This document shows, one piece after another, positions 1 through 5,181 of a stretch of DNA of 5,687 nt. Position 1 is the stretch's first letter, and each line of letters opens with the position of its first letter. This stretch comes from Candidatus Krumholzibacteriia bacterium (GTDB lineage Bacteria; Krumholzibacteriota; Krumholzibacteriia; LZORAL124-64-63): contig DAOVTU010000235.1 of NCBI GenBank assembly GCA_030632925.1, positions 1 through 5,687 on the forward strand, written 5' to 3'. A program made the translations under genes and the position numbers. The notes under the pieces are model-generated. The model was not told the origin of the DNA and ran no database searches. It was given only the letters and a program-made list of their open reading frames with translations.

Positions 1-212
1 AATGGGCCTACGATGTGCTGCATCAGCGGGCCATGGACTACTTGTTGTCCAGCCCCTCGTATAGCATCGCCTTCGGATTTCAGGAAATTGCGGTGACCAA
101 GAACCGGCATTTTACGCCGGAAAGCTACGAAGAGGCGTTGGCCCTGGCCGAGGGGTTGTACGCGTTGATTCCCGACTATGTGATCCAGCAGATGAAAGGC
201 TCCGCGCGATGA
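1..212 (+). CDS. 3' end of an unidentified protein upstream of lemA (partial)
   Basis: The reading frame is open from the window edge (first full codon TGG at 3-5) to TGA at 210-212, giving the last 69 residues of a protein whose start lies outside the window. A GTG at 15 is in frame but is probably internal, because the frame continues upstream of it. The visible part has no signal peptide or membrane segment. It ends in an acidic helical stretch (HFTPESYEEALALAEGLYAL) and a short basic tail. The stop overlaps the lemA start by 4 bases (ATGA), so the two are very likely translationally coupled in one operon. Genes beside lemA are often membrane or peptidase genes or proteins of unknown function, but too little of this one is visible to assign a family. 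I do not recognise it. Confidence 0.75.
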   Translation, partial: WAYDVLHQRAMDYLLSSPSYSIAFGFQEIAVTKNRHFTPESYEEALALAEGLYALIPDYVIQQMKGSAR

Positions 213-778
213 ACCCGATCCTGATCCCCATTGGCATCCTCGTTTTTATCACCCTGTGGGTGGTGCTGAATTACAACGCGCTGGTGCGGATCCGGCAGCA
301 GGTGCGCGAGTCGTGGTCGGGCATTGATACCGAGTTGAAGCGGCGTTATGACCTGATTCCCAATCTGGTCGAGACGGTCAAAGGATACGCCTCCCATGAG
401 CGCGAGGTTTTGCAAAACGTGACCGAGGCACGGGCGCGGGCGTCGGCGTCTGATGGCAGTCCGGAAGCCCAGGCCCGCGACGAGAAGAGCCTGGTGGAGA
501 GCATGAACCGGCTATTGGCCGTGGCCGAGGGGTATCCCGAGTTGAAGGCCAACGAGAACTATCTGGCGTTGCAGAATGAACTGGCCAATACCGAGGACCG
601 CATCCAGGCCGCGCGGCGGTTTTTCAACGCCAACGTGCGGGATTTGAATACGCGGATTGAAGTGTTTCCTTCGAATCTGATTGCCCAGATGTTCAACTTT
701 GAGAAGGCCGGGTTTTTTGAGGTGGAGAGCAGCAAAGTGCGCCAGGTGGTTGATATATCGTTCAACGACCCGACCTAG
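209..778 (+). CDS. lemA: LemA family protein
   Basis: The 189-residue product matches the usual LemA length and layout. A hydrophobic N-terminal segment at about residues 3-22 should anchor it in the inner membrane, followed by a helical-bundle domain. Family landmarks are VRESWSGIDTELKRRYDLIP (32-51), NLVETVKGYASHE (52-64), NENYLALQNELANTEDRI (115-132) with the RRFFNANVRDLN segment, and the conserved FPSNLIA (153-159) near the end. The ATG at 209 is supported by the ATGA overlap with the upstream stop and by AAAGG at 195-199. The molecular role of LemA proteins is poorly defined; in many bacteria they are encoded beside membrane proteases or TPM-domain proteins. No such partner is visible downstream, so any partner would be the truncated upstream gene or further left. 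Family assignment is secure; function is not. Confidence 0.95.
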   Translation: MNPILIPIGILVFITLWVVLNYNALVRIRQQVRESWSGIDTELKRRYDLIPNLVETVKGYASHEREVLQNVTEARARASASDGSPEAQARDEKSLVESMNRLLAVAEGYPELKANENYLALQNELANTEDRIQAARRFFNANVRDLNTRIEVFPSNLIAQMFNFEKAGFFEVESSKVRQVVDISFNDPT

Positions 779-812
779 AGCCGCTCAAATCGTATAATAA
801 CTGCATGTTGTT

Positions 813-844
813 GACACCTTCGTGATACAGGGTCGGTTTTTCTT
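813..844 (+). terminator. weak terminator candidate after lemA
   Basis: GACaCC (813-818) can pair with GGGTC (830-834) around an 11-nt loop, with one bulged base. The pairing is followed by GG and then TTTTTCTT (837-844). The T-run is good but the stem is only about five pairs, so this could be a weak intrinsic terminator for the lemA operon or a chance pairing. No better hairpin is visible between lemA and the next gene. Confidence 0.2.
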
Positions 845-871
845 GACCAATTGGGATGAAGTCGGTAAAGT
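843..871 (+). promoter_or_regulatory. candidate sigma70-type promoter for the lipoprotein gene
   Basis: TTGACC (843-848) is separated by exactly 17 bases from TAAAGT (866-871), a reasonable -35/-10 pair. Transcription would start near 878, leaving a leader of about 45 nt that includes the GGAGG ribosome site. The match to the -10 consensus is only 4 of 6. Promoter rules in the suspected phylum may differ from those of E. coli. Confidence 0.3.
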
Positions 872-911
872 ATCTGATTGATAACGAATATTGTTAGCAT
901 AATCTGTCTCT

Positions 912-917
912 GGAGGG
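912..917 (+). promoter_or_regulatory. ribosome binding site of the lipoprotein gene
   Basis: GGAGGG (912-917) lies six bases before the ATG at 924. It is a strong Shine-Dalgarno sequence that fixes this start and places the signal peptide directly at the N terminus. Confidence 0.8.
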
Positions 918-923
918 AACAAG

Positions 924-2255
924 ATGTCATCCGTACGCCTAGCATTGCTTTTCACTTTGGTCGCCGTTGCGCTGGTCGGTTGCAGCGGCAGCCAGGATTT
1001 GACCGGGCCCAACGGTGGAGAATTCGCCGGCAAGGCCATCCTCGGCATTGGGGATACGGTCTGGAATGATGCCAACCAGGATGGCATCCAGGACGAAACC
1101 GAAATCGGAGTCCCCGGGGTTGTGGTTGCCCTGATGGACAGCTTCGGAACCACGGTCCTGACCGATACCACCGATATCACGGGCACCTACCTGCTCGAAG
1201 GACTCGAAACCGGCGAGTATCAGGTCCATTTCTCACTGCCCGAGGGTTTTGCCTACACCATGCAGATGGCTGGTACCGATACGACCCTGGACAGCAACGT
1301 TGACGCCGTGACAGGTTTGACCACCTTCATGGCCCTGACTGATTCGACTTCCGACGGCTCGATTGACGCGGGCATGTACGCCCTTGCAGTCGGCAGCACC
1401 CTGGGCGACCGGGTGTGGCACGACGAGAACGAGAACGGTAGCCAGGATGAGGGCGAGATGGGCATGGCCGACGTGATGGTCACGCTGAACGATTGCACTG
1501 GTCTGGAAGTGGCCATCACCACCACCGATGCTGACGGCATGTACAGCTTTGCCGACGTTGTGGCCGGCGACTACCAGGTTTCTTTTGCCCTTCCTGAGGG
1601 CTACGTCTTCACCGCCATGCACGCCGATTCCAGCAGCAGCACCGACAGCGATGTCGATCCGGCCACCGGCGCGACCGCCTGCCTGACCTTGGCCGACGGC
1701 GTGACTGATCTGGATGTGGACGCCGGCATGTACCTGGAATTCGTCGGCACCGGTTGTGCCCACGGCAAGGGTTACTGGAAGAACCATCTGGCTGAAGTGG
1801 ATGAAATGCTGGCGATCACCCTGGGTGACGAGGGCGGCGCCAAGAGCCTGGTTGTCGACGATACCGACAAGGCCTACGGCGTATTGCAGCAGCACATGTA
1901 TGGTGATCCGAGCAATGGCATCACCAAACTCTATGCGCACCTGTTGACGGCCAAATTGAGCATCGCCAACGGCGCGGATGGATCGGCCTCTGAATCCGCG
2001 ATCGCCAGTGCGGATGCCTTCCTGGCGGACTACGACTGGACTGACTGGGACAGCCTGAGCCGTGAGGACCAGCGGATGGTCCAGAAGATGAAGGGCTCGT
2101 TCAAGGTCTACAGTGTGGGTGAGGACTGCCCGGATGATGATTGTGATGATTATGACGACGGCGACGATGATGACGATGAAGATGATGATGACGACGATGA
2201 TGACGATGATGACGATGACGATGACGATGATGATGACGATGAGGACAATTCCTAG
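924..2255 (+). CDS. secreted lipoprotein: two SdrD_B-like repeats, GYWKNH domain and poly-Asp tail
   Basis: This 443-residue exported protein opens with a lipoprotein signal peptide: hydrophobic residues 4-18, then lipobox LVGC with Cys20 as the likely lipidated residue. Ser21 at +2 does not suggest inner-membrane retention by the E. coli rule. Two SdrD_B/Cna_B-like repeats follow at about 41-152 and 159-270. Each starts GDxVWxDxNxxGxQDExE, a typical acidic Ca2+-type signature, and carries Y/D-rich LPEG and DAGMY motifs. They align without net gaps at a 118-residue offset. A third region (about 277-395) starts CAHGKGYWKNH and contains LLTAKLSIANGA (340-351), a pattern I know from many exported bacterial proteins of unknown function. 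The tail (400-443) is 37 of 44 acidic residues, including 20 consecutive Asp (420-439) and a C402/C407 pair. The likely role is a surface, cation-binding structural or adhesive protein; that is inference. It is monocistronic by its own promoter candidate and downstream terminator. Confidence 0.93.
   Translation: MSSVRLALLFTLVAVALVGCSGSQDLTGPNGGEFAGKAILGIGDTVWNDANQDGIQDETEIGVPGVVVALMDSFGTTVLTDTTDITGTYLLEGLETGEYQVHFSLPEGFAYTMQMAGTDTTLDSNVDAVTGLTTFMALTDSTSDGSIDAGMYALAVGSTLGDRVWHDENENGSQDEGEMGMADVMVTLNDCTGLEVAITTTDADGMYSFADVVAGDYQVSFALPEGYVFTAMHADSSSSTDSDVDPATGATACLTLADGVTDLDVDAGMYLEFVGTGCAHGKGYWKNHLAEVDEMLAITLGDEGGAKSLVVDDTDKAYGVLQQHMYGDPSNGITKLYAHLLTAKLSIANGADGSASESAIASADAFLADYDWTDWDSLSREDQRMVQKMKGSFKVYSVGEDCPDDDCDDYDDGDDDDDEDDDDDDDDDDDDDDDDDDDDEDNS
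1044..1745 (+). repeat. tandem duplication coding two 118-residue SdrD_B-like modules
   Basis: Landmarks recur at exactly 118 residues (354 bases): GDTVWND at 43 versus GDRVWHD at 161, YQV at 99 versus 217, LPEG at 105 versus 223, DAGMY at 148 versus 266. There is no net insertion or deletion across the unit. The DNA has diverged well beyond a recent duplication, so the copies are old or selected apart. Only the second copy carries two cysteines (C191, C253), which could form a disulfide absent from the first. Confidence 0.85.
2160..2252 (+). repeat. imperfect GAT/GAC trinucleotide tract coding the poly-Asp tail
   Basis: From Gly413 to the stop the gene is almost entirely GAT and GAC codons, with single GAA and GAG interruptions (residues 419 and 440). 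Twenty consecutive Asp codons run from 2181 to 2240. The two Asp codons are mixed irregularly rather than forming a perfect hexamer repeat, so the tract is a degenerate trinucleotide microsatellite. Length change in steps of three bases would alter tail length without breaking the frame. Confidence 0.85.
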
Positions 2256-2275
2256 TCTCGCTCTCAAAATGAATG

Positions 2276-2316
2276 AATGGCCGCCGACCCATCCGGGGTT
2301 GGCGGCCGTTGCATTT
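2276..2316 (+). terminator. intrinsic terminator after the lipoprotein gene
   Basis: GGCCGCCGACCC (2279-2290) pairs with GGGTTGGCGGCC (2296-2307) as a 12-bp stem with one G-U pair and a five-base loop (ATCCG). Flanking AAT/GTT can extend it by about three pairs. It lies 23 bases after the lipoprotein stop and is followed by GTTGCATTT, a broken rather than perfect T-run. The very GC-rich stem makes termination likely, separating this gene from the protease gene. Confidence 0.75.
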
Positions 2317-2423
2317 GGGCGAGAAGTTGCAGAATACGTCGTCTCGAGGGCACAATCCTATTTTGAGCCATATTGGCGCGAGAGATAATATATCAAAATA
2401 ATTAGCATATAAGATCAAAACTG

Positions 2424-2432
2424 TGGTACAAT
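2424..2432 (+). promoter_or_regulatory. candidate extended -10 promoter for the C25 protease gene
   Basis: TGGTACAAT (2424-2432) fits the extended -10 form TGnTAtAAT with one mismatch and sits in the most AT-rich part of the gap. A weak -35, TTAGCA (2402-2407), is 19 bases upstream. The start would be near 2439, giving a leader of about 30 nt before the GTG at 2469. Confidence 0.4.
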
Positions 2433-2468
2433 CAGGTCTGTTCGGGGGAACAAAGGACCGGATTCCAC

Positions 2469-4742
2469 GTGAAACTTCACTTTTACATACTGATTGCCGT
2501 GCTGACGGCTGTTTTTGGCAGTACAACTGCCATGGCAGCCGATGGCCTGACGGTATCTGGAGCGGATCCGGCCCGCATTACGGTGGATTATGCGCTGGGG
2601 GAGTTGGGTTTGACCCACGCGGCGCTGGCGGGAGAAACGGTGACAGTGGTGGCGCTTGAGGGAGCGCTTTCACGTCTTGAAGCCGGATTTCCCGAATTGC
2701 CCACCGTAGCAACCAGCCTGCACATACCGGCGGTGGGGACCCCGGTTGTGCGGGTGGTTTCACGCCGCGAACGTGAAGTGGCCGTGGCGCCGGTGCTGCC
2801 TTCGCTGGGTCATATTTCGCGCGACATTGATCCGGCCACGCTGACCCGTGCTTTTGGCGCTGTATATACATCTGGTGAAGTTTACCCGCTGCAGATTGTT
2901 GAACTGGGCCGCCCCTTCCTGCTGGGCGACCGCCGGGGCGTGAACGTGCGCCTCAATCCGGTGCGCTGGGATGCCGCGCGTGGGGTTCTGCTGGTGACCG
3001 AGTCGATCACCCTGGAAGTGACGACCACCGGCACCGGTGGCGAAAACACTTTGCCCGCTGCGACGCCTGCTTCGTCCCGCGAATTTCAGGACCTGCACGC
3101 CCAGGTTTTTCCCAACTTTGAATCCGTGACTGATGGTTCGCTTCAGCAGAAGTATGCCGCCCCTATCGCCCGGGGGCGGATGCTTCTCATCAGTCACGAC
3201 GATTTGGCGCCGGCCTTGGCGCCGTTGCGCCAGTGGAAAGCGCGCCGGGGCATCGCCACCGAGTTGGTGCTGATGTCCGAGACCGATGGCACCGCCGCCG
3301 GACTGCGCCAGTTGGTGGCCAACAAGTACATGGAAGCTGGCGGACTGACCTGGCTGGTATTGGTGGGAGACAAGAACCAGGTGCCGGCCAACGTGGGCAC
3401 CTATGACGGGTCCGACGCCGACAGCCCTTACGCCATGATCCTGGGTGACGATCTTTATCCTGAGCTCTTTGTCTCGCGCATCTCGGCCAGTGATCTCAAG
3501 CAGGCGGAGAATCAAGTCGCCAAGTTCATCAACTACGAGCGCAACCCCGACACCGGAGTGGACGCCGCCTGGTACAGCCGGGGCGCGGGCGTGGCCAGTG
3601 ACGAAGGCGTGCCCACCGATTACGAACGGGCCGACCTGCTGCGTACTGATTTGTTGAACCAGGATTATGACGGCGTGGATCGCATCTATCAGGGCTTGGG
3701 CGCCACCACCGCTTCGATTTCCGCAGCCGTCAACGAAGGCCGCAGCCTGATCAATTATCTGGGCCACGGCTCGGGTTTGAGCTGGGACAGTGTTTCGTTC
3801 CGCACCTCCGATATCGCCGCGCTGAACAATGGCGGCCGGCTGCCCTGGATCATCGACGTTTCGTGTTACAACGGCGACATCGCCCGAGATGAGTGTTTCG
3901 CTGAAGCCTGGCTGCGTGCCGGCACGGTCGAGGCCCCCGCCGGTGCGGTCGGCATGATCGCCGCCTCGAGCCTGGCTCCCTGGACACCGCCGACCGTGAT
4001 GCAGTCCGAAGTGGTGGACCTGCTCACTGCCGGTACCCGCAACACCTTGGGCGCGCTGTACTACAGTGGGCTGATGAAAGTGTTAGACGAGTATTCCGGA
4101 GTTCCAGTGGCCACCCAGGTGATGGAGCAGAACATCATTTTTGGCGACGCTTCGCTGATGGTGCGCACGCGGGCACCCGAAAAATTCATCGTCAGCGCCC
4201 CGACCACCATTGAAATCGGGAGCGCCATGTACACTGTTTCGGTGACATCCACTGGGGCAGGCACCGTGGCGATTTCCCACGATGGCGAAGTGTTGGGCGT
4301 GGCGGATTTTACCGGCTCCGGCGTGGTCAACGTGCCGGTGCAGGCCGACCTCGCAGTTTTGACTGACGTGGAAATCACCGTGACCGGTTCGAATATGGAA
4401 CCCTGGCTGGCCACCGTTGCCGTTGTTGCCAGCACCAGTCCCGTATTTGATGCAGTGCTGCCGAGTCAGCCCGTGCTGCACGGCAACTATCCGAACCCGT
4501 TCAACCCCAGCACGCAGATCGTTTTCGAATTGCCCGCCGCCCAGAACGTGCGCCTGACGGTGTACGATATCCGTGGCCGCGAAGTGAGCCAATTGGTGGC
4601 CGGCAGCCTGGACGCCGGCGTGCACCAGATCGCCTGGCAGGGTCGCGACGATCAGGGCCGGGCGGCGCCGAGTGGGGTTTATTTGTATCGTTTGGAGACG
4701 GCCAGCGGCAGCCAGAATGGCCGGATGGTGCTTTCCAAATAG
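2469..4742 (+). CDS. secreted gingipain-like cysteine peptidase (family C25) with FlgD/type-IX-like C-terminal module
   Basis: This 757-residue exported protease starts at GTG 2469 (AGGA at 2454-2457, 11 bases upstream). The start gives a clean signal peptide (hydrophobic 5-17) with probable cleavage AMA|AD after residue 23. Residues about 24-235 resemble the gingipain propeptide (YPLQIVELGRPFLLGDRRG region). The catalytic domain (about 236-570) has the family landmarks LVGDKNQVP (298-306), an SDADSPYAMILGDDLYPELF segment, INYERNP, catalytic His433 in NYLGHGSG and Cys466 in IDVSCYNGD. The 33-residue spacing matches what I recall for RgpB (His211/Cys244). An Ig-like domain spans about 572-657. 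The end (671-757) has NYPNPFNPSTQIVFELP, YDIRGREV and PSGVYLYRL, the FlgD_ig or type A sorting-like module typical of exported FCB-group proteins. All catalytic residues are present, so it should be active. An ARGR just before the catalytic domain (234-237) could be a maturation site. Substrate specificity cannot be read from the sequence. Confidence 0.95.
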   Translation: MKLHFYILIAVLTAVFGSTTAMAADGLTVSGADPARITVDYALGELGLTHAALAGETVTVVALEGALSRLEAGFPELPTVATSLHIPAVGTPVVRVVSRREREVAVAPVLPSLGHISRDIDPATLTRAFGAVYTSGEVYPLQIVELGRPFLLGDRRGVNVRLNPVRWDAARGVLLVTESITLEVTTTGTGGENTLPAATPASSREFQDLHAQVFPNFESVTDGSLQQKYAAPIARGRMLLISHDDLAPALAPLRQWKARRGIATELVLMSETDGTAAGLRQLVANKYMEAGGLTWLVLVGDKNQVPANVGTYDGSDADSPYAMILGDDLYPELFVSRISASDLKQAENQVAKFINYERNPDTGVDAAWYSRGAGVASDEGVPTDYERADLLRTDLLNQDYDGVDRIYQGLGATTASISAAVNEGRSLINYLGHGSGLSWDSVSFRTSDIAALNNGGRLPWIIDVSCYNGDIARDECFAEAWLRAGTVEAPAGAVGMIAASSLAPWTPPTVMQSEVVDLLTAGTRNTLGALYYSGLMKVLDEYSGVPVATQVMEQNIIFGDASLMVRTRAPEKFIVSAPTTIEIGSAMYTVSVTSTGAGTVAISHDGEVLGVADFTGSGVVNVPVQADLAVLTDVEITVTGSNMEPWLATVAVVASTSPVFDAVLPSQPVLHGNYPNPFNPSTQIVFELPAAQNVRLTVYDIRGREVSQLVAGSLDAGVHQIAWQGRDDQGRAAPSGVYLYRLETASGSQNGRMVLSK

Positions 4743-4757
4743 GTGTTCAAGGACCTT

Positions 4758-5075
4758 TCAGGGCATCCAGCGGAACTCGCTGAGCCGGATGCGACCGCGC
4801 GAATTGAGCTCTACACCTTCTTCGGTGAGCAGGATTTCCTGCTCCGTGACCGATTCCCCGTCGCCGCGAAAGCTGATCTCGCCCTTGGCGTTGACCACGC
4901 GGTGCCAGGGCACGCCACTGTCGGGTGGCAGCTTTTTGAGGGCGGTGCCGACCAGTCGGGCCCGTCCGGGCAGGTCAGCCAAAGTGGCGATTTGGCCATA
5001 TGTGGCTACTTTACCGGCCGGAATCGATTGGACCACGGCCAGGATAGCATCGTATTTGCGAAGGCTAAGGTTCAC
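4758..5075 (-). CDS. atl: alkyltransferase-like protein (ATL), MGMT-fold DNA-lesion sensor
   Basis: The 105-residue product has the fold of the DNA-binding domain of O6-alkylguanine-DNA alkyltransferases. The methyl-acceptor motif PCHR is replaced by PWHR (residues 56-59, Trp57), the hallmark of ATL proteins such as E. coli YbaZ and S. pombe Atl1. ATLs bind O6-alkylguanine without removing the alkyl group and hand the lesion to nucleotide excision repair. The nucleotide-flipping Tyr26 (ATYGQIA) and Arg40 finger (GRARLVG) are 14 apart, as in the family. The ending GRIRLSEFRWMP is also typical. The start is GTG at 5075-5073: an in-frame TGA lies three codons upstream, so it cannot start earlier. 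No strong Shine-Dalgarno sequence is visible. The gene converges on the protease with a 15-bp gap and no hairpin, and diverges from ahcY. Confidence 0.92.
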   Translation of the reverse strand: MNLSLRKYDAILAVVQSIPAGKVATYGQIATLADLPGRARLVGTALKKLPPDSGVPWHRVVNAKGEISFRGDGESVTEQEILLTEEGVELNSRGRIRLSEFRWMP

Positions 5076-5116
5076 GTGGATTCATCCGAAATTGAAACTG
5101 AACATTGAAATCTGGG

Positions 5117-5138
5117 GCTCTTGAACTAGTTTAAGAGC
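5117..5138. promoter_or_regulatory. 22-bp dyad in the atl-ahcY divergent gap
   Basis: GCTCTTGAA (5117-5125) and TTTAAGAGC (5130-5138) form a 9-bp inverted repeat with one G-T pair around CTAG. The centre is itself palindromic (ACTAGT), so the whole 22 bases form a near-perfect dyad. It sits 43 bases before the ahcY ATG and 41 bases upstream of the atl start. Symmetry plus position between divergent genes favours a repressor operator. A small hairpin in the ahcY leader is the alternative. There is no downstream T-run, so a terminator is unlikely. Confidence 0.45.
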
Positions 5139-5169
5139 GAATACTGATTAAGGGAAACCGGAAAATTTC

Positions 5170-5174
5170 AGGAG
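5170..5174 (+). promoter_or_regulatory. ribosome binding site of ahcY
   Basis: AGGAG (5170-5174) lies seven bases before the ATG at 5182 and supports that start. The following AGAAGAAGA is purine-rich. Confidence 0.75.
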
Positions 5175-5181
5175 AAGAAGA

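Noticed and set aside
15..212. Short gene starting at GTG 15
   Set aside because: The same frame is open to the window edge, and the 69 visible residues read as the C terminus of a longer protein.
793..798. Perfect TATAAT after lemA as a promoter
   Set aside because: No acceptable -35 lies 15-19 bases upstream, and the site is 126 bases before the next start. A better-spaced pair lies at 843-871.
811..816. Perfect TTGACA as a -35 element
   Set aside because: The bases 16-18 positions downstream (around 833-839, CGGTTT) do not resemble a -10 element.
1233..2267. Long minus-strand open frame (344 codons) antisense to the lipoprotein gene
   Set aside because: Its N terminus is a run of Ile/Val produced by reading the GAY tract backwards. 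It has no family motifs, and the plus-strand frame has a lipobox and recognisable domains.
2760..3767. Minus-strand open frame of 335 codons antisense to the protease gene
   Set aside because: It is a by-product of GC-rich codon bias. It has no recognisable domain, and the plus-strand frame contains all C25 landmarks.
4743..5108. Plus-strand open frame covering the atl gene
   Set aside because: The minus-strand frame carries the full ATL/MGMT motif set; the plus-strand product resembles nothing and is a shadow.
5076..5181. SAH or SAM riboswitch before ahcY
   Set aside because: The gap is short and the only structure is the 22-bp dyad. I could not find the conserved cores of these riboswitches.
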